Assembly (NCBI GenBank): GCA_041690535.1
Contig: JAWLHA010000002.1
Span: forward strand, 62,001-126,000
DNA from: JAWLHA01 sp041690535
GTDB lineage: Bacteria; Pseudomonadota; Gammaproteobacteria; Thiohalomonadales; Thiohalomonadaceae
DNA: 64,000 nt
Direction: 5' to 3'
Positions 18,236 to 27,447 of the stretch are shown here, piece after piece; position 1 is the first letter of the stretch; each line of letters starts with the position of its first letter. A program made the translations under genes and the position numbers. A model generated the notes under the pieces. The model was given only the letters and a program-made list of their open reading frames with translations, had not been told where the DNA came from and did no database searches.

Positions 18236-21200
18236 TCAGAAAATATCTTCCTCCTGCAGCGCCGCCTCGTAAGTATCCGCCCTTTCGCCTACCAGGCTGA
18301 TGAAGCGGCAAATGAGCTCTGGTGACTCGTCGGGCGAATACACGAGGTTAGCGGCATAGCGCAGTCGATGCCGACGGTCGAGGTCGATGGCCCCGTGGGG
18401 AAGGCGCCGGCTCTCCTCCTTGGCCCAGCGGCGGAGGTTCTCCTCGGTCAGTGGCCCGTCCCAAGGGCCGGAGTCGGGCAGCTGATCGAACTCCGCAATG
18501 GAGGCAACGGCCCGGGCGAGACCTTCGCTCAATTCCAGTTCCACCAAGTGACGTCTGGTGCCAAAGAGGACTTCCACGACATAGAGGCCTTCCGCCGGCG
18601 CCTCGCGTTCAACCAAATGCGCCATCCCCTCCCCCTTCAAGCGCTGCCAAGGCGGGGTATGCACAGGTTGGGGAGGGTCCCCTTGCAGCAGTGATGCGAT
18701 CCGTTCGGCCAGGCCATCCGGCGACTGTGTCGGATTGCTGGGCACGAGCAGCGCGTCGTGCCCGGGGCGATCCTGCTCCAGCTCCGCAAGGGGCGCCCAA
18801 GCCTCATGCAGGGGCGCGGCATAATGGCCAAGCGGTGGCGTCAGCCTCAACAGGTAGCCCCCAAGATCGGGATCGAAGCTCCAGGTGAAGGTCGGCCCGC
18901 GTCCTTGGTGTTTCAGTTGGAAGCAGCCATGGAAGGCGCTCGGGTTCCCGCTCACCTCGATGCCCCGCCGCTTCAGCGCTTCGGCAAACCCCTCGGCCCA
19001 CTCGACATAGGCTCGTTTGCGGGCCAGCAACGTTTCCCGATCCGGATCGAACAAGGGCGCGTTGCGCTGCTCAAAGGTGGGGGGTGCGAATGGGGCGAGT
19101 TTCGGTTTCGGCTCGCCATCCACCTTCCGGTCGACGGCGATCTCCCGGGACTCCTCGATCCCGCTGGCGAGGGGCGAGTCCATCAGCGCGTCGACCGCCC
19201 TCTTGCGGGCGATCACCCTTTTCACCTGATCGCGCTCGATGGAGTTGACGATGTGCGGGTAGTAGACCTCGAGCTTGGGGCCTGCGCCGCCGTGGGTCCT
19301 GAGCCGTCGCTCGATGCGGCCAAAGTAGCGATCCACCCGGCCGATGCGCTGCTCCAGATCGCCGCTGGTCCAGGCGATGCCGTAATGCACCACGCGATCA
19401 CAGAAGAGGTGCAGGTTGACCCCCTCCTTGAGGGTATCGGTGCAGACGATGACCAGGGGATAGCCTGGCGTGCGGAATTGCTGGGTGGCGCGATGATTGC
19501 CGCCGCTACCGCCCGTGATGCCGACCACGGGTGCCGGCGCGTTGAGCTGCTCGAAATGGCTGCGTCCGGCCAGCTTCTCCAAGGGCTCGGTTTCACCCAG
19601 GGCGCTGGCAAGGATGAGGTCCAGGTGGGCGATCCAGTCGGCCAGCTGCCCATGCAGGCGGCGGGCATCCCGGTCGCTGCCGGTCAGCCAGTCGAGGAAT
19701 CGGTCGGCCCGCCCTTCGTCCGGCCCCGCACAATAGAGATCCACCAAGGCATCAGTCAGGCGAATGAACTGACCGATGATAGTCTGCAGCACCTTGCGGC
19801 GGTACAACGCTTCCGCCTCGGGTTGCGTGCCGGCCCCGGGCAGGGCCAGGGGGGAGCCCTCTCCGAACCGCCCATCCCATACGGTCCAGAAGGTGGATGC
19901 GGTGAACAGTGCGGCGTCGCGGCGCGGGTCTGTCCCTGCTGTGGGCCTCATGCGGTCCTTGCTCGGCACGACGTTCTGCAAGGCCGTACACCAAACGGCC
20001 GCCTGGTAGGCGTCAAGCCCGAATAGCTCCGGATATTCCCGCACGCCTTGGAGGGCAAGGTAGTGCAGCCGCTCCGCACGGTGCTGGGAAAACTCGCTGC
20101 CGGAACGGTGTGCGGCGTAGTCCCAGGAGGCGGCCCAAAGTGCGTCTGGAATCGATTCGGCCACCGCGAGGGGATCGCGTCCTCCCGCTTGGCAGAGCCG
20201 TTGCAACCAGTTCTCCTCGAAGAAGAGGGCATTGCGGCCAGTGTCGCGGAAGGTGCGACGGAAGCGTCCCAGCCAGTTCTTGTCCTGCATGGCAAAACGC
20301 AGGCCTCGGCCCCCCTCCACCGCCTTCTCCGCGTCGTACTCCAGGGGGGTATCTGGCTGCTCTTCGTCGACTGGATCGCCGGTGCCGTGTTCCCAGTCGA
20401 GGGTGCGGTTCCAGCAGCGCTTTACCCGACGGGCTACCCGCTCGTGGTAGATCATCTCCAGCCGTTCACGCATGGCGTCCACCGTGCTGATGCGCCGGGT
20501 AAAGACCAATACCTTCTCTCCCCCTGGAGCCTCGGGTTGTTCGCCCGCGGCCTCCTCACCAAAAGCGAGCCGCGCCACCTCCTTCACAACCCGATCCAGC
20601 TTCGGGTGGGGCAGCGGGAAGTGGAACTGCTGCTGAAACTCCCCCGCCAGACGGTCGATAAAACCGCTGTCCGGGGCCTCATCCTCCCGGACCCGGGATT
20701 CGTCATGGCCTTTATAGAAATCCCCACTCCCGCCCGACTCGTCGCAGGCCGCCTGCTGGGGCTTCTCCAGGTGGCGCACCGAGGACTGCAGGCTCTCGAA
20801 CGAGGAGAGAAACCCGATGTGGTAGCGGTAGCTGCGCCGCCCCAGCACCGGTACCAATCGCTTCTGCACCAATCCCATGGAGAGGGTGGCCAGAGCCGAT
20901 GGGGTCGCCTCGGCCCACTCTTGCTCCTTGTTTTCTCGATACTGTTCTTTGGTGAGCGACTCTCCGTTCACGACATAGGCCCGGGGCCGGCGCACCATGA
21001 ACCCCTGCAGCTTTTCCTGGAGCCGGACGAGATCGTTGAGCTCGGCTTCATCGATCACCTGTCCGCAGCCCGGATACCGGTTCAGCACCGTGGCGATATC
21101 TTTCACCCCCGAGTGTGCTGGGGTGGCGGAGAGGAATAGCCACTTTCGCACCCGCCCCTCAAGGAGGGTATGGAGCACGCTGTTGGACTGGTTGTCCGGA

Positions 21201-21922
21201 TTGCGCAGACACTGCGCCTCGTCCATCACCACGAGGTCGAAGGTGGGCCCCTCGCTCAGCTCGCCAAGGAAGCGGTTCATCCCTTCGGCGAAGGCCATGT
21301 TGACCACCCGGGTGATGTCTTCTCGCTTACTCGCCCGCAACCGCTCCGGCAACCCACGAAGCCCGAGATTGGCAAGCCGATGGCGCCACTCGGCCCATAA
21401 AGGTGCGAGATCGGCGTTGCGGGTGGTGTAGATGGGTCGCATGAAACTCGTGTGGCGCAGGAAGGCGGCCACCCGCTGCGGCCGGTTGAGCAGCACCAAC
21501 CACTCCCGCAGATTCTCCACCTTCTCCGGCGAATGGACTGGAGTGCCTAACAACAGCGAGCCCGCTCGGTCGTCGCCGCCGATCCCGGCGAGGTAATTGC
21601 TGCGGAAGAAACGGCTGTACTCCTGCAGCCAGCCGGCCTGGACGTTTTGGCGGGGAGCGATGAAGAGGATCCGGGCTTCGGGTTTCAGGTGCCACACCAG
21701 CGCCGCTACGCCCAGGGCTTGGTAGGTCTTGCCGGTGCCCACCTCATCAGCGAGATAGGCGAAGGAGTGGCGGCAAAGGTAGTTGTAAAGGACCGCCACC
21801 CCCTCTGACTGGAGTTCTGCCATAGAGCGGACGGTGTGCTCGCCGGGGCTGAAGTCGATGAGCCGGCGCACCTCATCGGGGGTGATGAGATGCTCTTTGG
21901 AAAACAGCTCCATACCGCTCAT
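18236..21922 (-). CDS. SNF2-type superfamily 2 helicase
   Basis: About 1,228 residues with a split SF2 helicase core. Walker A is ADEVGTGKT (near residue 60), motif II VVMDEAQ, motif III LFLSATPAHS. After a long insert come VLVFTRR, CTDTLKEGVNL and motif VI LEQRIGRVDR. A C-terminal extension of about 300 residues has no motif I recognise. The ATG at 21922 overlaps the stop of the PLD gene (TGATG) and follows a GGGGAG site, so it is preferred over 21937. It likely translocates on DNA as part of a three-gene module with the PLD protein and the 408-residue protein. DISARM also has SNF2 (DrmD) and PLD (DrmC) parts, but DrmA, DrmB and a methyltransferase are absent. Confidence 0.85.
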   Translation of the reverse strand: MSGMELFSKEHLITPDEVRRLIDFSPGEHTVRSMAELQSEGVAVLYNYLCRHSFAYLADEVGTGKTYQALGVAALVWHLKPEARILFIAPRQNVQAGWLQEYSRFFRSNYLAGIGGDDRAGSLLLGTPVHSPEKVENLREWLVLLNRPQRVAAFLRHTSFMRPIYTTRNADLAPLWAEWRHRLANLGLRGLPERLRASKREDITRVVNMAFAEGMNRFLGELSEGPTFDLVVMDEAQCLRNPDNQSNSVLHTLLEGRVRKWLFLSATPAHSGVKDIATVLNRYPGCGQVIDEAELNDLVRLQEKLQGFMVRRPRAYVVNGESLTKEQYRENKEQEWAEATPSALATLSMGLVQKRLVPVLGRRSYRYHIGFLSSFESLQSSVRHLEKPQQAACDESGGSGDFYKGHDESRVREDEAPDSGFIDRLAGEFQQQFHFPLPHPKLDRVVKEVARLAFGEEAAGEQPEAPGGEKVLVFTRRISTVDAMRERLEMIYHERVARRVKRCWNRTLDWEHGTGDPVDEEQPDTPLEYDAEKAVEGGRGLRFAMQDKNWLGRFRRTFRDTGRNALFFEENWLQRLCQAGGRDPLAVAESIPDALWAASWDYAAHRSGSEFSQHRAERLHYLALQGVREYPELFGLDAYQAAVWCTALQNVVPSKDRMRPTAGTDPRRDAALFTASTFWTVWDGRFGEGSPLALPGAGTQPEAEALYRRKVLQTIIGQFIRLTDALVDLYCAGPDEGRADRFLDWLTGSDRDARRLHGQLADWIAHLDLILASALGETEPLEKLAGRSHFEQLNAPAPVVGITGGSGGNHRATQQFRTPGYPLVIVCTDTLKEGVNLHLFCDRVVHYGIAWTSGDLEQRIGRVDRYFGRIERRLRTHGGAGPKLEVYYPHIVNSIERDQVKRVIARKRAVDALMDSPLASGIEESREIAVDRKVDGEPKPKLAPFAPPTFEQRNAPLFDPDRETLLARKRAYVEWAEGFAEALKRRGIEVSGNPSAFHGCFQLKHQGRGPTFTWSFDPDLGGYLLRLTPPLGHYAAPLHEAWAPLAELEQDRPGHDALLVPSNPTQSPDGLAERIASLLQGDPPQPVHTPPWQRLKGEGMAHLVEREAPAEGLYVVEVLFGTRRHLVELELSEGLARAVASIAEFDQLPDSGPWDGPLTEENLRRWAKEESRRLPHGAIDLDRRHRLRYAANLVYSPDESPELICRFISLVGERADTYEAALQEEDIF

Positions 21923-23787
21923 CAGCTCCCCTCCCATACCGACAACCTCTCCTCAAACCAGGCGAGCAGCGCTTCGGCCGACTGGTCGGGGCGCTCCCGT
22001 GACAGCATCGCACACACCTCCTCTCTCGCCTGATTGAGCCAATCCTCCACTTGAGCGCGGTGAGCCCCTCTCCGTTCGCCCCCGTCTTCACGCCGGAACC
22101 GCATAAGGAGCCGATCCGCTTCCTTCAGCACCAGATAGCGGACAGGCACAGGCTCGTTGCCGTGGACGATGGCATGCGCAAGGGCAAACACGCTGTTGGC
22201 CCCGGTGACCAGCAGTTCGTGGGCCGGCAGCTCGCCTTGCTCCAGCGCTTCCTCCAGCTCGCGGACACTGCGGTAGAGTTCGAACAGGTTGAGTAAGGGT
22301 TGCTGCACCGTTTCGGGTGGCTCCTCCGCTTCATCCTCACCCCGCGGACCACGCACAACCGGCACCCCGCTCGCCGTGCGGTTACGCCAGGAGTCGAGGA
22401 TCTCGTCGGCCGCAAGGGGTGCCCCGTACACCTTGGTGGTCTGATCCAGATTCAGCTCTAGGATCCATCCCGACCAGCTGCGCTTCTCCCCACGCTCCTC
22501 CCAGACCACCCGGAAACCGCGCCCCTTGCGGGGGCCCTGCGGCCACTCGGCCTCGCCACTGGTCACGCCATCCAGGGAGTAGCTCCCCAGCCCCTCCAGT
22601 TTCAGGCGTGCCCCCGGGGGTGGTGTACCGGTCTCAACCCGCCATCGGCAGCGGGCGCTATTCCAGTCGTAGATCACCTGCATCGACCAGTCGGGCGGCC
22701 TCGGGGCCTCCTCCTCCGGCACGGCCTCCGTGGCCAGTTCCTCATCCGCTAGGGCACTGCGCGGGGGCAGTAGAAATCTGTCAGTGGAAAAGAGCATCGA
22801 CTCCACATTGCGGTTGCCCCGCAGCCCGGACGTCGTGAAATTGCAGGAGCCAATCCCGGTGACAACCCGGCGCCTTGGATATTCGATGCGGATCATCTTG
22901 GCATGGCGAAACCGGCCGTCCCGCTCGTCATCCCAGCGACTGATGGTGACCGCCCCCTCCCGACCCACAGTAGCGGCCTCATCCGCAGCAAGGCCGGTTC
23001 GGTCGCGTCTCGTTGTCAGGGCCGGAATCAGTTCCCAGGCCAGCGAGCCGAATCGCTCCACATTTGCCGCGACCTCACTCCAGTAGGGTGAGGCGAAGCA
23101 GATCCGTCGGGGTTGCTCCCCGCCGTAATACGTGTCGATAAATTCCTGGAGTCCGGCGTATTCGGTGGAGAAGTAGAGCGCATGCGCCTCCAATTCTCTC
23201 CAGTCGCGCCCCTCCGGATCCAGGGCCGCGGTGCGCCGTTCGTTCATCTCCCCCATGAGCTCCCTGATCTGCGCGATGGGGTGGCCCTTGTTTCTGCCGA
23301 GCTTGAGCTGGCTCGCTACCCAGCGCAGAAACTCGTCGGTCGCCTGCCAGGGTTGCTGCGGCTTCGCGTGGATCCATACATCGGCGAAGCCCTCGACATT
23401 CAATCCCCAGCCGGAGAGGCTGAGGTTACTCGATGCCGCCGAGATGTAGAGCCACAATCTCTCGTCCCGCCACCCCACGAGGATGATGTTCTTGGGGTGA
23501 AAGAAAGCGCCAGGCAACCGGACGGGGTAAGCGGTGTACCGGTAGTCGTCGACCCCGGCGCGCGCCACACTGGCATCGAAGCAGACGCCCACCGGGGTCC
23601 TCGCCAGCCCATCATGAACCGCTCTGCGCCGCACGGCCCGGGAAGCCCCGACTTCAACTCCGAAGAGCACAGGAAGCACGTTTTCTTCGAAGAACTCCGG
23701 GTCGAAATTGAACGTGGTGAAGAGCGCAGCTTCGATCTCATCGAACTCCTGCACTACCTCCTGAAGGCGCTCTCGGATATTAGGCAT
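21922..23787 (-). CDS. Phospholipase D-family nuclease
   Basis: A 621-residue protein with two HxK-type motifs. One is in FHPKNIILVG, followed by ISAASSNLSLSGW (about residues 97-130). The other is in RHAKMIRIEY, followed by GIGSCNFTTSGLRGN (about 300-330). Each has the distal Asn/Ser of the PLD fold, so one polypeptide could form a complete bilobal active site. PLD-family proteins in defence operons usually cut DNA. It overlaps the upstream 408-residue gene by eight bases and the downstream helicase by one, so the three are co-translated. The C-terminal 200 residues are probably for binding to its partners. Confidence 0.82.
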   Translation of the reverse strand: MPNIRERLQEVVQEFDEIEAALFTTFNFDPEFFEENVLPVLFGVEVGASRAVRRRAVHDGLARTPVGVCFDASVARAGVDDYRYTAYPVRLPGAFFHPKNIILVGWRDERLWLYISAASSNLSLSGWGLNVEGFADVWIHAKPQQPWQATDEFLRWVASQLKLGRNKGHPIAQIRELMGEMNERRTAALDPEGRDWRELEAHALYFSTEYAGLQEFIDTYYGGEQPRRICFASPYWSEVAANVERFGSLAWELIPALTTRRDRTGLAADEAATVGREGAVTISRWDDERDGRFRHAKMIRIEYPRRRVVTGIGSCNFTTSGLRGNRNVESMLFSTDRFLLPPRSALADEELATEAVPEEEAPRPPDWSMQVIYDWNSARCRWRVETGTPPPGARLKLEGLGSYSLDGVTSGEAEWPQGPRKGRGFRVVWEERGEKRSWSGWILELNLDQTTKVYGAPLAADEILDSWRNRTASGVPVVRGPRGEDEAEEPPETVQQPLLNLFELYRSVRELEEALEQGELPAHELLVTGANSVFALAHAIVHGNEPVPVRYLVLKEADRLLMRFRREDGGERRGAHRAQVEDWLNQAREEVCAMLSRERPDQSAEALLAWFEERLSVWEGS

Positions 23788-25006
23788 CGTCGTGCACCCC
23801 CTTGATGATCTGCCGGCTCAGGCGCCAGAGGGCAGTGAGATAGTAGTCGTTGCGCCAAGCGGTTGCCGGGTGCAACTCACCTTTATTGGGCGCCTCCATT
23901 GGGACCCGCACCTCAAGCCTGTTTCCTTCATTGAGCAGGACCCAAGGGCCGGCACTGCGCGCCTCGGAGATCTGCCGATGGGTCTCCAGCAGGGAGGCGA
24001 TAAATGAAGCCTTGCTGGCGAGATCGAGTTCCGCATAAAGGGCTTGGCGCTTCTGCCCCGTACCCTCATACGGGCCTGAATCTCGGAAGGCCACTTGGGC
24101 TCCCCGCAATGCATCCAAGTCCACCGGCAAAGCGTATGCCGCCTCGCTAAGCGGGAGGCCGGAATTGGCGCAGAGCCATTCGAAGCTCGCCTCAAGCGGC
24201 GCGAGCCAGCGTTCACAGCGAACGAGTTGCTCGAAGGTCTTTCGGTAGTCCGGTAGCTGATCACTGAATTGGGACAGCAAGGAGTGATGTTGCCAGCTGT
24301 CTAGCTCTGCCAGTCGCGTGGTCAGCGCCGCAGTGAGTGGGCGCCCGGCAGGCTGCATTAGCGGCTCCAACAGCACCGTCTCAAGCGGGGGCTTAGCAAT
24401 CATCTTCGCCAGTGCCGTGGCCAACAACCCGCTCTTGCCGCCACGCAGTGGGACGACCTTCTTAGGTGAGGCCATAGCCTCTCCCACCGCCTTGAACAGG
24501 TGCTCGCGAGCGCGCGCCTCAAGCACCCTCTCCATTTTCGCGGCGATAATTTCAGTGACACGATGAGTCTCGAGGTCGAGTAGGCCCGCCCGCTCCGCCG
24601 CACCGCGATAAATAATCCAGGTGCCCGAGGCGAGCTGACCATAGGCGAGATGGAAATCGCGATCGAGCGAGATCACGAGGTCCTTCTGCCCTCCTTTCAG
24701 CCTTCGGCGTCCCGGTAATGGCCAATGCTCGTTCACAGCGTAGGCACACCGGGCAATCGCTTGTTCCATTAACACGTAGAAATTTCGGATCTGGCCGTCC
24801 TTTGCCTTGTACCTGCGCTGGAACTCTGGCCAGAGGCCGAAGATGGTCAGCAGCACCTGAAATCCTTCCAGGCGACTGCTCTGAGCCGTCAGATGGGGCA
24901 CCAGATCGCGTGCCCGAGTGGTCCAGATGGGTTGCAGCCCGAGTGGGTCACGGCCGATTGATGGCCGGAGGAGCTCGTGATCGTAGTCTGAGAAGAATAA
25001 GGCCAT
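23780..25006 (-). CDS. Unassigned 408-residue protein of the helicase-PLD module
   Basis: The first gene of the helicase-PLD operon. No catalytic motif is obvious. The N terminus (MALFFSDYDHELLRPSIGRDP...IWTTRARDLVPHLTAQ) suggests a folded helical domain, and the C-terminal third is rich in helices with conserved-looking Trp and Tyr residues (AWRNDYYLTALWRL). Proteins of this layout at the head of helicase-nuclease operons often act as sensors or adaptors, but that is inference from position only. The stop overlaps the PLD start. The 374 bases upstream (25,007-25,380) contain no gene I can support and could hold the module's promoter. Confidence 0.65.
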   Translation of the reverse strand: MALFFSDYDHELLRPSIGRDPLGLQPIWTTRARDLVPHLTAQSSRLEGFQVLLTIFGLWPEFQRRYKAKDGQIRNFYVLMEQAIARCAYAVNEHWPLPGRRRLKGGQKDLVISLDRDFHLAYGQLASGTWIIYRGAAERAGLLDLETHRVTEIIAAKMERVLEARAREHLFKAVGEAMASPKKVVPLRGGKSGLLATALAKMIAKPPLETVLLEPLMQPAGRPLTAALTTRLAELDSWQHHSLLSQFSDQLPDYRKTFEQLVRCERWLAPLEASFEWLCANSGLPLSEAAYALPVDLDALRGAQVAFRDSGPYEGTGQKRQALYAELDLASKASFIASLLETHRQISEARSAGPWVLLNEGNRLEVRVPMEAPNKGELHPATAWRNDYYLTALWRLSRQIIKGVHDDA

Positions 25007-25380
25007 GTTCTTAACTTAAGTCGTGCTTGGGAAACGCCGAGACCGAATGGCAGCTTCTGCCTCCTGTAGGTGGGACGCGTTGGCCATTAACAACTAGAGA
25101 CACGCCCTTCCCCGATTAGAAGTCTGAATGGTTACGTGGAGCCGGTGCAAACCCTCGAAGCGGAGCTTGTATATAGAGAAAACCGCGGCGACTGTCGAAA
25201 AAGGTTGACACAGAGTTTTGAACACCCTCACGTTCCGCGCCAATTGTCGAACGTTGCGCAGCTCTGCCATGCTCGCCGGCACAGGTGCGGCTTTTTCAGC
25301 AGGCTTATGGATAGCACTACGCAGAGTCCACTACACAACTAGCCGCTTTGGCGTAGTAGATTGTAATAGCCAGTGCATTC

Positions 25381-25887
25381 TCAGGCAATTTCCACCACGT
25401 AGCAGTCCTCAACATCAGACGTGGCTCCGAATTCCGGATAGTCTCCCTCTGCAAGCCCTACGAATGGTGCTATAACTGGTGCCTCCGGGGTTACACAGAG
25501 CGCGTCTTCCTCTCCGATGGTCACTCTTCCTCCGGCGCCGCCGGGTACTACAAAGTAAACTCGGCTTTTCGGCCACGCATCGTTATGGATCTTGACGCGC
25601 GCACCAATCTCGACCAGCTCAAACGCACCAGCGTCCAAGCGTTTGATCAGATCATTACAAGCAGCGACTGACGCTTCGAGTTGCATCGCTCGCAGCTTCT
25701 GCGCCTCCGCTAGATACTGAGCCTCTTCCTTGAAGGTGTCGTACCGGCTCTGCATCGCGCCTACATGCGAGTTCGCTTCTGCCTGCGCATCACGGGCAGA
25801 CTCATGAGCTGCCCTCAGCATACCCATCAACTTCTCCCGAATATCTAGGATTACCGACTTCTTATCTTCACTGATGCTCAATCTCAA
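25381..25887 (-). CDS. Gre-factor-like coiled-coil protein
   Basis: 168 residues from a TTG start (a TTG two codons on is equally possible). An N-terminal helical hairpin (about 5-90; AHESARDAQAE, SRYDTFKEEAQYLAEAQ, NDLIKRL) is followed by a beta-rich C-terminal domain (VEIGARVKI, SRVYFVVPGG, VTIGEED). This is the layout of GreA/GreB and the shorter GreAB-C-like proteins, whose hairpin enters the RNA polymerase secondary channel. The start lies inside the end of the upstream radical SAM gene, so translation is coupled. Similarity is by pattern and not certain. It could bind RNA polymerase or a phage polymerase, or simply be an adaptor for its neighbours. Confidence 0.6.
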   Translation of the reverse strand: MRLSISEDKKSVILDIREKLMGMLRAAHESARDAQAEANSHVGAMQSRYDTFKEEAQYLAEAQKLRAMQLEASVAACNDLIKRLDAGAFELVEIGARVKIHNDAWPKSRVYFVVPGGAGGRVTIGEEDALCVTPEAPVIAPFVGLAEGDYPEFGATSDVEDCYVVEIA

Positions 25888-26860
25888 TTACTCCTGAGCG
25901 ATCTGGGAACTTAAAGCCTCGGCCTTGCTTAAGACACCAAGAAGCGACAGAGTCCGGAAAGCCGCAATTGAAGTTGCAGCGTCCCTCAAGGACTAAACGC
26001 AGAGGTATGCGACTGATGCAAGACTGGATCTCTTCTTCCCGTCCAAATTCACTTGGCATAATAAATCTATCGCTATCATAAGCGTGATATGCGATATCGC
26101 CTCTAAGGTAACAAAGAGATGCACTGCCGTCGGGGAAAACTCTGAAGTAGTCGCCGTACCCCTCTAGACAGTTGGGCCGTCGCACGCATGTTTCGCATAC
26201 AGCGTTTCTCTTTCGTGCAGATGCCTTTATCTTATACTCGAGCGAGCCACCGCCAGGGGTCCGGAATCGCGCGCGCGACCGCCTACCACTGTCCTGTAAC
26301 TCTTCCTGTGGCCTGAGGAAGCCGGTATTCTGGAAGGCGGCCTCAACTGCCTCCTCCGGAGATATATAGAATCGCTCGTACTGCCCAGCCGAATCTGACG
26401 TCCAGTACAGGTCAAGCAGCTTCAAGCGCAAGCGGTACTCGTCTATAAACGCGGCTTGCTCTCGCAGATCATCAATGAACCCTCGGAGCAGGACACGATT
26501 AATTGACATATTTATCGAACAATCAGTAGCCGCTCTTAGCCCCTCCAGGAAACGGTCAAGTACTCCGCCCCCGGTGATCCGGTAATAGACGTCCGGGTCC
26601 ATGGAGTGCCAACTCAACCTCAGCAAATCCAGTCCTGCCGCCGCCAGATCAGGCGCGTACTTCGACAAAGTACTCCCGTTGCTAGTCATCGATACGTGGA
26701 AGCCAAGCTCCTTCAGCGTCCTTACGACTGTGCCAACTCTAGCCCCACCATCCCTCCACAGCATCGGCTCGAGAGCAGCCACTTCGACCTGCATCAGGCC
26801 ACCGCTGCTCTTCCACCACTGCGCCGCGCTGGAGATCTTCGCCAAGCTCAGCCTATTCAT
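25868..26860 (-). CDS. Radical SAM protein, apparently circularly permuted MoaA-like fold
   Basis: 330 residues. The N terminus begins where a MoaA-type radical SAM protein would continue after its cluster loop: RLSLAKISS, then VEVAALEPMLWRDGG (GGEP-like), SMTSNG, LLRLSWHSMDPDVYYRITGGG. A C-terminal auxiliary-cluster region follows with C222, C225, C231 and C250. The end (from residue 285) reads PLRLVLEGRCNFNC, which normally opens the radical SAM barrel, then C309 and GFKFPDRSG. The cluster cysteines would thus be C295, C299 and possibly C309 (CxxxC-x9-C rather than CxxxCxxC). The start overlaps the kinase stop (ATGA), so the N terminus is probably not missing. A radical SAM reaction on a nucleotide or peptide is plausible; substrate unknown. 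Confidence 0.7.
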   Translation of the reverse strand: MNRLSLAKISSAAQWWKSSGGLMQVEVAALEPMLWRDGGARVGTVVRTLKELGFHVSMTSNGSTLSKYAPDLAAAGLDLLRLSWHSMDPDVYYRITGGGVLDRFLEGLRAATDCSINMSINRVLLRGFIDDLREQAAFIDEYRLRLKLLDLYWTSDSAGQYERFYISPEEAVEAAFQNTGFLRPQEELQDSGRRSRARFRTPGGGSLEYKIKASARKRNAVCETCVRRPNCLEGYGDYFRVFPDGSASLCYLRGDIAYHAYDSDRFIMPSEFGREEEIQSCISRIPLRLVLEGRCNFNCGFPDSVASWCLKQGRGFKFPDRSGVIEIEHQ

Positions 26861-27447
26861 CGGCCTTGAAGTCCCAACTCCATCACTATGGTGGAACAGA
26901 CTTCCTCAGGGGTCATATCACTCGTGTCGACGTTGATCAGCCCAGGCATGCGTAGAAACCGCTCCCTTGCGGAGTCTATTGCAATCCAATCATGGTCATT
27001 CCGGTTGACGACATTGGTGCGCCGCTCTCTCTCGGCTATGCGTTGTCGAGCGATATCATCCCGGACGGTCAAGAGAAAGCTATAGTCGGGCAAGCGAATT
27101 TGCGGGAACACCGCAGCCATGTCGACAGGAAGCTCTGCACCTTCTGGCCACTGGTAGGCGAGTGTGGAATGTATGTAACGATCGCACACGACATGGCCGC
27201 GACACAACAGATCTTCTATTTCCTGCTGCTGCCATCTCATGGCATGAACATAGAATTTAAGTTTATTTTCTCTTCCCCCACTTTTCTCGACCGCAGCGCG
27301 CTCTTCTTCAAGTGCTTTGCTGGGCGTCTCGATATGGGTCCCACCCAGATGACGCGCAAGCAACGCGACGACAGAAGATTTACCCGCCCCATCGATCCCT
27401 TCCAAGGTGATGAAAAGGTTTCTATGAGCATCCGTAACTCGAGTCAC
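26857..27447 (-). CDS. Thymidylate-kinase-like nucleoside monophosphate kinase
   Basis: 196 residues from a GTG at 27447 that has a GGGGGA ribosome site nine bases upstream; the frame is open to 27483. P-loop EGIDGAGKSS, the DR motif in VCDRYIHSTLAYQ and a lid rich in arginine (RERRTNVVNR) mark the thymidylate kinase family. A housekeeping dTMP kinase would not normally sit in a defence island between radical SAM genes, so this copy probably phosphorylates an unusual or modified nucleotide. That is inference: the fold is clear, the substrate is not. It overlaps the radical SAM gene by four bases. Confidence 0.8.
   Translation of the reverse strand: MTRVTDAHRNLFITLEGIDGAGKSSVVALLARHLGGTHIETPSKALEEERAAVEKSGGRENKLKFYVHAMRWQQQEIEDLLCRGHVVCDRYIHSTLAYQWPEGAELPVDMAAVFPQIRLPDYSFLLTVRDDIARQRIAERERRTNVVNRNDHDWIAIDSARERFLRMPGLINVDTSDMTPEEVCSTIVMELGLQGR

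Noticed and set aside
18236..25006. DISARM
   Set aside because: SNF2 and PLD components are there, but DrmA, DrmB and the methyltransferase are not, and the third protein matches none of them as far as I can see.
25868..26860. Prokaryotic viperin
   Set aside because: It lacks the viperin N-terminal cluster motif and neighbouring sequence patterns; the resemblance is to MoaA-like proteins, with the order of parts changed.
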